A stretch of 64,000 nucleotides of DNA, taken from NCBI RefSeq assembly GCF_001557215.1, contig NZ_LSJM01000318.1, forward strand, positions 1-64,000, written 5' to 3'. The DNA comes from Sphingomonas sp. CCH9-E2 (lineage in GTDB: Bacteria; Pseudomonadota; Alphaproteobacteria; Sphingomonadales; Sphingomonadaceae). The position numbers and the translations under genes are program-made. Under the pieces are notes generated by a model. That model did not search any database and was not told where the DNA came from. It saw only the letters and a program-made list of their open reading frames with translations. This document shows positions 43,903 through 53,617 of the stretch, one piece after another. Within the stretch, counting starts at the first letter, position 1. Each line of letters opens with the position of its first letter.

Positions 43903-45092
43903 TGCGCGCTCTGACATGGCACGGGAAGCATGACGTCCGCATGGACACAGTGGACGATCCCGAGATCCTCAATCCGCGCGATGCGATCATCAAGATCACC
44001 TCGACCGCGATCTGTGGCTCCGACCTCCATCTCTATGACGGCTACATCCCCTCGATGATGGCCGGCGATATCCTCGGTCACGAATTCATGGGTGAAGTGG
44101 TCGAGACGGGCGCGCAGTCGACGCTCCAGAAGGGCCAGCGCGTCGTCGTACCCTTCACCATCGCCTGTGGCAGCTGCTTCCATTGCGGCAAACATCAATA
44201 TTCGGGGTGCGAAAACGGCCTGCCCGCCGACAATCAAGACATCGCGCAGACGGCCTATGGCCATCCGATGTCGGGGCTGTTCGGCTATAGCCACATGACC
44301 GGCGGCTACGCCGGCGGCCAGGCCGAATATGTCCGCGTGCCCTTTAGCGATGTTGGCCCAATCGTCATCCCCGACGGTATCGAGGACGAGAAGGTTCTAT
44401 TCCTTTCGGACATCCTCCCCACCGGGTGGATGGCGGCTGAGAACGCCGACATCGAGCCCGGCGATACCGTTGCCGTATGGGGTTGCGGCCCGGTCGGACT
44501 GTTTGCGGTGCAATCGGCCTTCCTGATGGGCGCCGAGCGCGTCATCGCGATCGATCATTTCCCGCACCGGCTTGAACTCGCGAAGCGCTTTGGTGCCGAG
44601 ACGATCAATTTCGAGGAAACCGCGACCTATGAAGCGCTGATGCAGATGACGGGCGGGATCGGCCCTGACGCCGTCATCGACGCGGTCGGTCTGGAGGCGC
44701 ACGGCATGTTTGTCGATAACGTCATCGACCAGGTCAAGGCGTCGACCTTCCTTGGCACCGATCGTATCCATTCGATCCGGCAGGCGATCCACGCGTGCCG
44801 CAAAGGCGGACGCGTTTCAATGCCGGCGGTCTATGGCGGCTTTGTCGATAAATTCCCGCTGGGCGCGTTCATGCAGAAGGGTCTCACGCTCAAGACCGGA
44901 CAGACGCACGTCCAGCATTACATGCCGGCGTTGCTCAATGCGATCATGGAGGGGAAGATCGATACGACCTTCCTGATCAGCCACACGCTGCCGCTCGAGC
45001 AGGCCCCGAAGGGCTACAAGATGTTTCATGACAACCAGAATGAAGTGACCAAGGTCGTTCTGAAACCCGAATGGGCCGTGGCCGCCGAGTAA
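43902..45092 (+). CDS. Zinc-dependent alcohol dehydrogenase family protein
   Basis: A 396-residue medium-chain dehydrogenase related to glutathione-dependent formaldehyde dehydrogenase-like enzymes. The catalytic zinc site is seen in [11 protein letters not shown] and GHEFMGEV; the structural zinc cysteines are [15 protein letters not shown]; the NAD-binding loop is [11 protein letters not shown]. The substrate is not evident. It lies in an operon with the SRPBCC and SDR genes, a set common in stress-responsive loci of sphingomonads. Confidence 0.9.
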   Translation: MRALTWHGKHDVRMDTVDDPEILNPRDAIIKITSTAICGSDLHLYDGYIPSMMAGDILGHEFMGEVVETGAQSTLQKGQRVVVPFTIACGSCFHCGKHQYSGCENGLPADNQDIAQTAYGHPMSGLFGYSHMTGGYAGGQAEYVRVPFSDVGPIVIPDGIEDEKVLFLSDILPTGWMAAENADIEPGDTVAVWGCGPVGLFAVQSAFLMGAERVIAIDHFPHRLELAKRFGAETINFEETATYEALMQMTGGIGPDAVIDAVGLEAHGMFVDNVIDQVKASTFLGTDRIHSIRQAIHACRKGGRVSMPAVYGGFVDKFPLGAFMQKGLTLKTGQTHVQHYMPALLNAIMEGKIDTTFLISHTLPLEQAPKGYKMFHDNQNEVTKVVLKPEWAVAAE

Positions 45093-45102
45093 GGAGAGCA
45101 AC

Positions 45103-45888
45103 ATGGCAGACAAGTTGGCGATCATCACCGGCGCGTCGACCGGGATCGGGTTCGAACTAGCAACGCTGGCGGCGAAGGATGGATATGACCTCATCGTGGT
45201 TGCCGACGAGGCGTTGATCGAGGCCTCTGCGCGCGACTTCAAGCAGTTTGGCACGCATGTGACGTCGGTCCAGGCAGATCTGGCGACGATCGACGGAGTG
45301 GACACGTTGCTCGCCGCCGCGAACGGTCGTCGGATCGATCTGCTGTGCGCCAATGCGGGGACCGGCACCGGCGGCGCATTCCTCCGTCAGGAAGTCACGA
45401 TGTGGCGGCATTCGATCGACACCAACGTCACCGGTACCGTCTATTTGCTGCAAAAGGTGCTGAACCAGATGATCGCGACGGGCGCGGGCAAGGTGCTCGT
45501 GACCGGATCGATCGCGGGTTACATCCCGGGCAGCTTCAACGCGATCTACAACGGTACCAAGGCGTTCATCGATAACTTCACCGAGGCGCTGCGCAACGAG
45601 TTGAAGGATGTCGAGGGTGTGACGCTCACTACCTTGATGCCCGGTGCGACCGACACCGAATTCTTCGCGCGTGCGGGCATGCTCGATACCAAGGTCGGTC
45701 AGGACGAGAACAAGGCCGATCCGGCCAAGGTTGCCAAGGATGGGTGGGACGCGCTGATGGAGGGCAAGAGCCACATCATCTCGGGACTAGCCAACAAGCT
45801 GCAGGTCGCAGGCGCGAGCGTATTGCCACAATCGATGCTCGCGGAAATGCACCGCGGCATGGCCGAGCCTGGCAGCGGCAAGGAATAG
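45103..45888 (+). CDS. Short-chain dehydrogenase/reductase
   Basis: A 261-residue classical SDR. The NAD(P) motif is TGASTGIGFE (near residues 9-18), the NAG motif is CANAGTG, and the catalytic Ser-Tyr-Lys set appears as TGSIAGYIPG and YNGTKAFI. The GGAGAG site before the ATG and the ten-base gap to the ADH make it the third gene of that operon. Substrate unknown. Confidence 0.9.
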   Translation: MADKLAIITGASTGIGFELATLAAKDGYDLIVVADEALIEASARDFKQFGTHVTSVQADLATIDGVDTLLAAANGRRIDLLCANAGTGTGGAFLRQEVTMWRHSIDTNVTGTVYLLQKVLNQMIATGAGKVLVTGSIAGYIPGSFNAIYNGTKAFIDNFTEALRNELKDVEGVTLTTLMPGATDTEFFARAGMLDTKVGQDENKADPAKVAKDGWDALMEGKSHIISGLANKLQVAGASVLPQSMLAEMHRGMAEPGSGKE

Positions 45889-46929
45889 GATGAAAGGCAT
45901 GAACGACCCAATGTCGCAGGCCTGCTTGCCGACGCTGGTCCTCCCGCGTGATAGCGGTGGCGTCGCGATGCGCGAGGGCGCGGCACTGCGATGTCTGCGT
46001 TAGGACGAAAGCGTCGTTAAACATGCGACCTTCAGAGACGTCGCTCTCGATTATATCCTCCATAGCGCACATCAACTGTGGTCTGAAGCCACTCTCGCCT
46101 TCCGCCAGCTGGTGGATCCCGAGGCTTGCCCGCGCTCCTACTTCATTTTGTTCGGCAGGATGCCTCCCGCAACCAAGGCCAAATGAACGGCGACTGCGAG
46201 GGACTTTACGTCCAGCCGGGTCATCAGGTTCCCGTGGTGCGTTTGACCGGGTGATGTGCTCGCTGTCCGACAAATCCTCCAGCGACCGGTGACCCCACGA
46301 TCGTGCTCGTTGATGGGACATTGGGCGAATGGCCGCTTTCGAGGTCGCCCGACGATTGGTTGAACGTCTGATATTAGGGCGCTTAGGGGTTGTAAACTGC
46401 GATGGGCAATCAACGCGCCAGTGCCCCCGGCGGGCAGAACAGCAGATCCGTGAAGCGCGACTAAAGCGATCCGCTTAGCCGACCTCCATCCCGAGCTTCC
46501 TCACTGAAGCCCGACGCTTTACGTGCGACGATGTGGGCTGGGGTTCTGTGTGTCAGTGCGGAGTTGGATTAGCGCACGCCCATTTGTCGACCGGCGACGC
46601 CAAGGCTCATTAACAGCGAAGTGTCTGCAATCGCTACGTTTGTTACGGCTCTTGCATTTCTCGCGCATCCGGTCCTAGTCTGGCCGCGTGTCGCGAACAA
46701 TGCGATGCCGAGGCGTGAGAACCTCGTTTGGGGCACCTAACCAGGCACATCACGGCCGGGTGGCCGACGCGCATGTCCAGGCTGCTTGCGGCTAAAGGCG
46801 TCGGCGCAAGTCCTCAAACTTGTTCTCAACACCCGGTCACCTGGCCGGCCCGCCTCGCAAGCGGGAGCCAGGCGCGTGTGCAGCGTAAGTGTTGAAGATG
46901 GCGCGTTCGCCCTCCGCTGGGGGCATTGA
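45889..46929. other. 1-kb stretch without an intact gene
   Basis: Between the SDR gene and the sigma factor no frame gives a convincing complete protein. The left third contains a broken NarL/FixJ-type regulator (separate entry) and further - strand open fragments that match nothing. From about 46400 to 46929 the DNA is less GC-rich, has stops in all frames, and should contain the promoter of the FecI/FecR operon; I could not pick out a clear box. Confidence 0.6.
46138..46293 (-). pseudogene. LuxR-type HTH regulator remnant (NarL/FixJ family)
   Basis: The - strand ends with HHGNLMTRLDVKSLAVAVHLALVAGG, the recognition helix end and dimer helix of a NarL/FixJ HTH. The first part of the HTH (VTGR, then SLEDLSDSEHI) is recoverable only by switching frames, so at least two frameshifts have occurred. 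No receiver domain is found upstream. It is a decayed response regulator. Confidence 0.55.
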
Positions 46930-47475
46930 ATGACCAGCCCCCTCCCCGCGCCCTGCACCCCTGATGACGTCACACCGGACGCCAGCGACATCGAACTGCT
47001 CTATCGGAGCGAGCGACACGCGCTCGCCCGGTTCTTCACCCGCAACCGCGCCAGTCCCGACGATGCGCGCGATCTGGTCCAGGAAACGTTTCTGCGCCTG
47101 GCACGCGCTGCTCCTCCACGACAGGAGACGATCGCCCGCCCCAGCGCCTATCTGCGCCAGATCGCCCGCAACCTGCTGCGCGACCGCGCCAAGACTGCAG
47201 GCCGGCGCGCGGAGGCACATCATATTCCCTTTGACGACACCATTCCGGACGCGAACGGGATCGACCGGCTGGAAGCCCGGGATGGTCTCGCGCGGGTTGA
47301 GGCTGCTATGCGCAGCATGAAGCCAAAGACTCGGGAAATTTTCATGGCGCATCGCCTTGATGGCCTCACCTACGCGCAAATTGCCGAGCGCACCGGCCTT
47401 TCGATCAAAGGCGTCGAGAAGCAGATGAGTCGGGCCATGGCTCAACTGCTGCGCCATGCAGGTGGGGAGCGATGA
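46930..47475 (+). CDS. fecI: ECF sigma factor, FecI type
   Basis: A 181-residue extracytoplasmic-function sigma factor. Region 2 is seen around LLYRSERHALARFF and DDARDLVQETFLRLARA; region 4 is MKPKTREIFMAHRLDGLTYAQIAERTGLSIKGVEKQMSRA (key part TYAQIAERTGLSIKGVEKQ). It is controlled by the FecR anti-sigma factor in the overlapping next gene. In lasso clusters of this type the sigma factor drives expression of the TonB receptor and isopeptidase when the peptide is sensed. Confidence 0.92.
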   Translation: MTSPLPAPCTPDDVTPDASDIELLYRSERHALARFFTRNRASPDDARDLVQETFLRLARAAPPRQETIARPSAYLRQIARNLLRDRAKTAGRRAEAHHIPFDDTIPDANGIDRLEARDGLARVEAAMRSMKPKTREIFMAHRLDGLTYAQIAERTGLSIKGVEKQMSRAMAQLLRHAGGER

Positions 47476-48482
47476 CCCGCGAAGGCGAGCGCGGAAGCGC
47501 CGGCCGCGACCCAAGGGTCGACCGCGCGGCGGCGGAGTGGTTCGCGCGCATGCACGGCCCCGAGCGAGAGGCAGTGCGCCCGGAGTTCGAGCGATGGCGA
47601 TCGCGCAATCCCGCGCACCGCGCTGCCTATGCCGAGGCCGAGCGACTGTGGCAGGTTTCGGCCGGACTTGCCCGGACCGAGCTGGGACGCACGCGAAACC
47701 TTTCGGGGTCAAAGCCCTCGATCTGGTCGCTGCCGGCCAGGCAACCGGCGCTGGCCGCGCTTGCCGCCATGATCCTCGTGGTAATCGGCCTCGTTGCACT
47801 GCAGCCATTCGGAACGGAACCGGGAGAACTTGTCGCCACCGCGACCGCAGCGGAGCGCACCCGCGTTGGGGAAGTTCGCACCATCGCCCTGGCCGATGGC
47901 ACTTCCGTGACGCTGGACACCGACAGCGCCATCGAGATCGAGCTGTCCCAAGCGGGTCGGCGCGTCCGGCTGTCGCGCGGCCGCGCCCGCTTCGACGTTG
48001 CGCCTGATCCTGTGCGGCCATTCCGGGTCGAGGCCGACGGACGGCTCGTCACCGCTCGCGGCACGCTGTTCGATGTCGGGTTCGAGCCGGGAGGGGTGCG
48101 GGTGACATTGCTGCGCGGTTCGGTCGAGGTTCGCGGCCGCGCAGCGGCGGGCGCAGTCGCGTCCGTCGCGCGGCTCTCGCCCGGGCAGTGTTTCTCCGAT
48201 GCCGGGCGCGACCCGGTCGTCGCCCCTGCCCCGCGCGGGATCGATCAATGGGTCGCGGGCATGCTCAGCTTCGATGGCACGCCGCTCGGCGACGTTCTCG
48301 TGCAGACCAACCGCTATTCCGAGCGCAAGATCCGTCTCGGCGACCCCTCGCTTGCAGCATTGCGGGTGACCGGGGCGTTCAATCCGCTCCCGGCCGATGC
48401 GCTTGCGTCGAGCCTTGCAGCAACATTCGGCCTGCGCGTCGTGCGCACGCCTGCTGGCGATTTCATCCTCCGGCGCAAATAA
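47472..48482 (+). CDS. fecR: FecR-type anti-sigma factor/sensor
   Basis: A 336-residue FecR family protein. The N-terminal cytoplasmic DUF4880-type segment (RAAAEWFARMHGPER and FERWRSRNPAHRAAYAEAERLW) is followed by one membrane helix (about 94-114) and the periplasmic FecR domain with VGEVRTIALADGTSVTLDTDS. It would receive the signal from the STN domain of the TonB receptor and release the sigma factor. It overlaps the sigma gene by four bases. Confidence 0.92.
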   Translation: MTREGERGSAGRDPRVDRAAAEWFARMHGPEREAVRPEFERWRSRNPAHRAAYAEAERLWQVSAGLARTELGRTRNLSGSKPSIWSLPARQPALAALAAMILVVIGLVALQPFGTEPGELVATATAAERTRVGEVRTIALADGTSVTLDTDSAIEIELSQAGRRVRLSRGRARFDVAPDPVRPFRVEADGRLVTARGTLFDVGFEPGGVRVTLLRGSVEVRGRAAAGAVASVARLSPGQCFSDAGRDPVVAPAPRGIDQWVAGMLSFDGTPLGDVLVQTNRYSERKIRLGDPSLAALRVTGAFNPLPADALASSLAATFGLRVVRTPAGDFILRRK

Positions 48483-48578
48483 TCCCGGACACCCGAATTT
48501 TTTCGGGGGGAGTTTGCAGCGAGCGTCGTCGAGTCCCTCAAGACAGCCGCATCACCGGCGTCGAGCGACGGGGAGACT

Positions 48579-51512
48579 ATGATGAATCTTGGCAATCTGA
48601 GCGCGCTGGCACTGGCCGGCACGGCAATAGTGCTTGTGGCACCGGCAGCGCTCGCACAGACCGATGGCGCGCGGGATTACGACGTCCCGAGCCAGGACCT
48701 TGGCGCGGCGCTCCGCGCGGTCGCGCAGCAGTCGGGAACGCAGGTCTTCGCATCGACCGACCTGGTCGAAGGGCTTCGCGCGCCGGCGCTCAAAGGGCGG
48801 TATCGCCCGGAGGAAGCGATCCGTGAACTGCTCCGCGGGACTCGACTGCGCGCGGTCCCCGTCGGCCAGACGCTCGTCATCCAGAATGACATCCAGGGCG
48901 AAGCCGCGGACCGCACCGGTAGCGATGGTGAGGTGCTGATCACCGGCACCCGCATCCGCGGCAGCGGCCCGGTCGGCGTTCCGGTCATCGCGATCGATCG
49001 CGCCGCCATCGAGGAGGGCGGCTTTGCCACCACACAGCAGATCGTGCAGTCGATCCCGCAGAATTTTGGCGGTGGCGCGAATGAGGGCACCAGCGGCCTG
49101 ATCACCGCCGCTGGCAATGGCAACGTCGCCCGCGGCGCGGGCGTCAATCTGCGCGGTCTGGGTCCAAGCTCGACCCTGCTCCTCATCAATGGCGACCGTC
49201 CGCCGCTCGGAGGGTTTTCAGGGACCTTCTCCGACCTGTCGGTGATGCCCGCGTCCGCGATCGAACGCGTCGAGATCGTGCCCGATGGATCTTCGGCGAT
49301 CTATGGCTCGGATGCCGTTGCCGGCGTCGTGAACATCGTCACCCGCGACAATTTTCGCGGCGCCGAAACCAGCTTCCGGATCGGCACCGCCGACGGAAGC
49401 GCGCAGGAATATCAGTTCAGCCAGCTGCTCGGCACGCGCTGGGCAAGCGGCCATGCAATGATCGCCTATGAATTCTATCATCGCGACAACCTGTCCGCAG
49501 ACAGCCGCGCCTATATCACCGACGATCTGCGCGCCTTTGGCGGCGGGGATTATCGCGGCAATTTCGCAAGCCCGGGGACGATCGTCGCCGGCGGCATCAA
49601 CTTTGCGATTCCTGCCGGTCAATCCGGAGTCGGACTCACCCCGGCACAGCTGACGCGCGGCGCGGTCAACCGCGGCGATGGATGGGATGGGGTCGATATT
49701 CTGCCCCAACAACGGCGCCATTCGGTGTTCGTGTCAGCAAGCCAGGAGCTGACCGACTCGCTGCGGGTGTATGCAAGGATCCTGTCGACGTGGCGGGATT
49801 TCGATGTCGCCACCCGGACCGGGACCGATAGCCGGCGCACCGTCCCGGTCACCAATCCTTTCTACATCGATCCGATCGGCACCGGCCAGCCGATCGGGGT
49901 CAACTACAGCTTTTCGCGCGATCTTGGAAACGAGCGCAATCGCGGCACGGTCCGGGCCTATGGCGCAACCGCCGGCCTCGAATTCCAGCTCGGCACATGG
50001 ACGGTGGATGCCCATGGCACCTGGGGCCGTCAGGACGAGCGCTATGACTATCTCAACCGGGTCAACAGCGCGCGGCTCGCGCTGGCGCTTGCCGACACCA
50101 ACCCGGCCACTGCCTATAATCTTCTGGGTGATGGCGGGTCCACCAACCCCGATACGATCGCGTCGATCCGCGGCTACAACAAGCGGCGCTGGGACGCTGT
50201 CGTATGGTCCGCCACGCTGCGTGCCGACGGCCCCTTGTTCGCGCTTCCTGCGGGCGCTGTCCGACTCGCGATCGGCGCGGAATATCGCGAGGACCGCTAC
50301 CGCGATCGCGAAAGCATCGCCTATACCTCGACCCTGACGCCACAGGCGGTGGCGCTCACCCCGCTACCCGGCCCGCGCAGGGTCACCGGACTCTATGCCG
50401 AACTGCGCGTGCCGGTGTTCGGCGAGCGCGTGGCGCTGCCGCTGCTGCACCGCCTCGACCTCTCGGCCGCGGTCCGCAGCGAGCGATACAGCGACTTTGG
50501 CAGCACGACCAATCCCAAGTTCAGCTTTGCCTGGGATCTGGTCGACGGGCTGCAGCTTCGCGGCAGCTACGGCAAATCGTTCCGTGCGCCCGGCGTCACC
50601 GAGCTGCGACAGGACCCCGGCACGCTGGGTCACTTCGCCTATCCGGCCGTCGATCCGCAATCGCCCACGGGCATTTCGAATATCATGGTCATCCGCGGCA
50701 ATGATCCTGACATCGGCCCCGAGCGCGCGACGACATGGACGCTGGGTGCGGATCTGAAGCCCGCCGGCCTGACCGGTCTTCGCGCGGGAGTGACCTGGTT
50801 CAACGTCAGTTATCGCGATCGCATCGCCTCGGTCGCATCGTCGGTGACCAGTTTTCTGATCAACCGCGACATCTATGCGCCCATCCTGACCTACAATCCG
50901 CCGGCCGCGCAGATCGCCGAGCTGTTCGCATCGCCTTACTATCTCAATCTTGCCGGAGTTCCGAGCACGGCGCCGATCCTGGCCATCGCCGATGCGCGAA
51001 CGCGCAACCTGTCGGTGGTCAAGCAGTCCGGGCTCGACCTCGATCTCCAATATGGCTTCAAGCTCGCGGGCGGAAATGCCGAGCTCGGGGCGGTCGCGAC
51101 CTATATTTTCGGGATCAAGCAGCAGGTCACCGCGACGTCAGCTCCGGTCGATGTCGTCGATACGGTCGGCAATCCGATCGACCTGCGAATCCGCGGACGG
51201 GCGAGCTTCAGCAAGGATGGCGTAGGCGTCGCGCTCTTCGCCAACTATGCCGATCGCTATACCAACCGCACGGTCACGCCAGCCCAGCGCGTGGCGGCCT
51301 GGACGACGTTCGATCTCAATCTGAGCTACAGCTTCCAGCATCGGTCGGGCGCACTTGCCGGCGTGCGGGTGGCGCTCAATGCGAGCAATCTGCTCGATGC
51401 CGACCCGCCTTATGTGAACTATGTCGTGGGCACGCTCGGCCTTGGTTTCGATGGCGAAAATGCCAGCCCGATCGGTCGGTTCATCGCGCTGCAGGTGAGC
51501 AAGGCGTGGTAA
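48579..51512 (+). CDS. TonB-dependent receptor with STN signalling domain
   Basis: A 977-residue outer-membrane receptor. The signal peptide (to about 27, AALAQ) is followed by an STN domain (about 30-105: YDVPSQDLGAALRAVAQQSG) that talks to FecR. Then come a plug (VLITGTRIRGSG and GVNLRGLGPSSTLLLINGDR in key parts) and a C-terminal barrel ending in a W (VSKAW). The position between FecR and the isopeptidase is standard for lasso uptake loci, so the ligand is probably the lasso peptide itself; known counterparts sit beside astexin clusters. It overlaps the isopeptidase gene. Confidence 0.92.
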   Translation: MMNLGNLSALALAGTAIVLVAPAALAQTDGARDYDVPSQDLGAALRAVAQQSGTQVFASTDLVEGLRAPALKGRYRPEEAIRELLRGTRLRAVPVGQTLVIQNDIQGEAADRTGSDGEVLITGTRIRGSGPVGVPVIAIDRAAIEEGGFATTQQIVQSIPQNFGGGANEGTSGLITAAGNGNVARGAGVNLRGLGPSSTLLLINGDRPPLGGFSGTFSDLSVMPASAIERVEIVPDGSSAIYGSDAVAGVVNIVTRDNFRGAETSFRIGTADGSAQEYQFSQLLGTRWASGHAMIAYEFYHRDNLSADSRAYITDDLRAFGGGDYRGNFASPGTIVAGGINFAIPAGQSGVGLTPAQLTRGAVNRGDGWDGVDILPQQRRHSVFVSASQELTDSLRVYARILSTWRDFDVATRTGTDSRRTVPVTNPFYIDPIGTGQPIGVNYSFSRDLGNERNRGTVRAYGATAGLEFQLGTWTVDAHGTWGRQDERYDYLNRVNSARLALALADTNPATAYNLLGDGGSTNPDTIASIRGYNKRRWDAVVWSATLRADGPLFALPAGAVRLAIGAEYREDRYRDRESIAYTSTLTPQAVALTPLPGPRRVTGLYAELRVPVFGERVALPLLHRLDLSAAVRSERYSDFGSTTNPKFSFAWDLVDGLQLRGSYGKSFRAPGVTELRQDPGTLGHFAYPAVDPQSPTGISNIMVIRGNDPDIGPERATTWTLGADLKPAGLTGLRAGVTWFNVSYRDRIASVASSVTSFLINRDIYAPILTYNPPAAQIAELFASPYYLNLAGVPSTAPILAIADARTRNLSVVKQSGLDLDLQYGFKLAGGNAELGAVATYIFGIKQQVTATSAPVDVVDTVGNPIDLRIRGRASFSKDGVGVALFANYADRYTNRTVTPAQRVAAWTTFDLNLSYSFQHRSGALAGVRVALNASNLLDADPPYVNYVVGTLGLGFDGENASPIGRFIALQVSKAW

Positions 51513-53617
51513 GGCGTCTGCTCTCCACGACCGCACTGGCGCTGAGTTCGTGCATGGCCGGCGCGGCGCACGCAGCAGCGCCGGCCTGCGCCGAACGCCT
51601 GTTGCCGCCCTCCCCCGGGGCGGCAACAGGCCAGCGGGCGATCACCGCGCGGGACCTGATCGAACTGCGCGATTTCGGAAAGCTGAGCGACCATAGTCGC
51701 AGTCACTCCTTTCGACTCTCGCCAGACGGAAAATTCGCCGCGCTGATCCTGCGGCGGGCCGATACGGGTTCGAACAGCTATTGTTTTGGCGTCATGCTGG
51801 TGCCGCTGGACGGGCGCAGTCGGCCGAGGCTGCTCGACAGCGGGGGTGAATTCATCGCGACAATGACCGACCCCTATGGCGCAGCCGGGGTTCCGAGCGG
51901 GCTGCCCATGACCGACGCGCCGGTCTGGTCCCCCGATAGCCGGTCGCTTGCCTATCTTCGCCGTGATCGGGGCCGCACCCGGATCTGGCGGGTGGATCTC
52001 GCTGGCGGTCCGGCGCGCCCGGTGGCGCGGCCCGCGTCCGAACCGCAGGACCTCGCCTGGTCGATCGATGGTCGGCATCTGCTGTTCACAACACGTCCCG
52101 GCTATGAAGCCGGTCTCGCCGAGATCGAGCGCGAAAGCCGAAGCGGCTTTCTCTACGACACGCGCTTCTGGGCACTCGCCTTCGCCAGACCCACACCACG
52201 GCTTCCGATCCCGTTCGAAACCCACGCGCTCGATCTTGCAACCGGCCGGGCCCGCATCGTCACTGCGGGCGAAGCCGACGCGATGAAGGGAGCGCGCGCG
52301 CAGGGGGCGGCCGGAGCACCGCTTCGTGCGCGATCGGCGTCGGGCACAACCGCCTGGGCAGAACCCGATCCGGCGCGTCCGCGCGGCGCGGCGCGCCTGC
52401 TGCTGGCGCGTGGCGATCGGTCGATCCGCTGCAAGGCACCCATGTGCACCGGTCCGATTGGAGGTCTCTGGTGGCTCGACGACACCACGCTGCTGATCCT
52501 GCGCGCAGGCAATGCCGAAAATGGCGGTCGCAGCGCATTGTACCGCTGGCGCATGGAGGGGGATGCCGAACTGCGGAAGGTTCTTGAGACCGATGACTGG
52601 CTCGCGCATTGCGCGCTTGCCGGAGACACGCTGATCTGCGCGCGCGAAACGGCAACCTCGCCCCGGACACTGGTGCGGATCGATCCTGCAACCGGTCACA
52701 GCGTGACGCTGTTCGATCCCAACCCCGAGACGGCGAGCTGGCGCTTCGGCAAGCATGCACGGCTGGTCTGGAGCGATCGCGATGGCGTTCGCAGCTATGG
52801 CGATCTCATGCTTCCGCCCGATCACAAGCCGGGCGCACGCCACCCGCTGATCATCGTCCAGTATCTCTCGCGCGGCTTCCAGCGCGGCGGTCTGGGCGAC
52901 GAATATCCGATCCAGCTGCTTGCCGCGCGCGGCTATGCGGTACTCAACTTCCACGCCCCGCAGGAGTCGGATGAAGCTGCGGCCGCGCCCGACGCGATCG
53001 CGGCGCAGCGCATCAAGGTGCAGGACTGGTCGGGTCGGCGGCGCATCCTGACCGCGCTTGAAGCGGGCGTGGATACCGCGATCGCGCTTGGGGTCGTCGA
53101 TCCCGGTCGCATCGGAATCACCGGCCTGAGCGATGGCGCGAGCACCGTTCAGTTCGCGCTGAACAATTCCGACAGGTTCAAGGCGGCGATCGTCTCAAGC
53201 TGCTGCGACGAGCCCAGCGCGGTGTTCAGCGTGGGCCCGGCCTATGGCGGTGTCGTCGCACAGGTCGGGTATCCGCCCGCAGGTGAGGACGGGCGGGCAT
53301 TCTGGCGGGCGCAGTCGCTCGCCATGAATGCACATCGGATCAGGGTTCCGTTGCTGATGCACCTTGCTGACGCCGAGTTTCGGATGGCGCAGGAGACGTT
53401 CAGCGCGCTGCGCGCCCATGATGCCCCGGTCGAGATGTATGTGTTCGAGGACGAATGGCACACCAAGCAACATCCCGCGCATCGGCTCGCCATCTATGAA
53501 CGTAACCTCGCCTGGTTCGATTTCTGGCTGCGGGGCGTCAAAACATCAGATCCGTCACGCGGAGCCGAAATCGCGCGCTGGACAGCGATGCGGTCAGTTA
53601 ACGATGCGCGCCGATGA
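51506..53617 (+). CDS. Lasso peptide isopeptidase, AtxE2 family
   Basis: A 703-residue exported serine hydrolase of the prolyl-oligopeptidase fold. Family members (AtxE1/AtxE2) cut the isopeptide bond of lasso peptides and linearise them. It has a signal peptide (about 1-24), a propeller-like N-terminal half, and a C-terminal alpha/beta hydrolase with nucleophile Ser542 (TGLSDGAST), a likely Asp in HLADAEFRM and His652 in EDEWHTKQ. The GTG at 51506 overlaps the receptor gene end and gives a complete signal peptide; an ATG at 51554 would remove it. Its 3' end overlaps that of the cyclase gene by 24 bases, tail to tail. Confidence 0.9.
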   Translation: MVRRLLSTTALALSSCMAGAAHAAAPACAERLLPPSPGAATGQRAITARDLIELRDFGKLSDHSRSHSFRLSPDGKFAALILRRADTGSNSYCFGVMLVPLDGRSRPRLLDSGGEFIATMTDPYGAAGVPSGLPMTDAPVWSPDSRSLAYLRRDRGRTRIWRVDLAGGPARPVARPASEPQDLAWSIDGRHLLFTTRPGYEAGLAEIERESRSGFLYDTRFWALAFARPTPRLPIPFETHALDLATGRARIVTAGEADAMKGARAQGAAGAPLRARSASGTTAWAEPDPARPRGAARLLLARGDRSIRCKAPMCTGPIGGLWWLDDTTLLILRAGNAENGGRSALYRWRMEGDAELRKVLETDDWLAHCALAGDTLICARETATSPRTLVRIDPATGHSVTLFDPNPETASWRFGKHARLVWSDRDGVRSYGDLMLPPDHKPGARHPLIIVQYLSRGFQRGGLGDEYPIQLLAARGYAVLNFHAPQESDEAAAAPDAIAAQRIKVQDWSGRRRILTALEAGVDTAIALGVVDPGRIGITGLSDGASTVQFALNNSDRFKAAIVSSCCDEPSAVFSVGPAYGGVVAQVGYPPAGEDGRAFWRAQSLAMNAHRIRVPLLMHLADAEFRMAQETFSALRAHDAPVEMYVFEDEWHTKQHPAHRLAIYERNLAWFDFWLRGVKTSDPSRGAEIARWTAMRSVNDARR

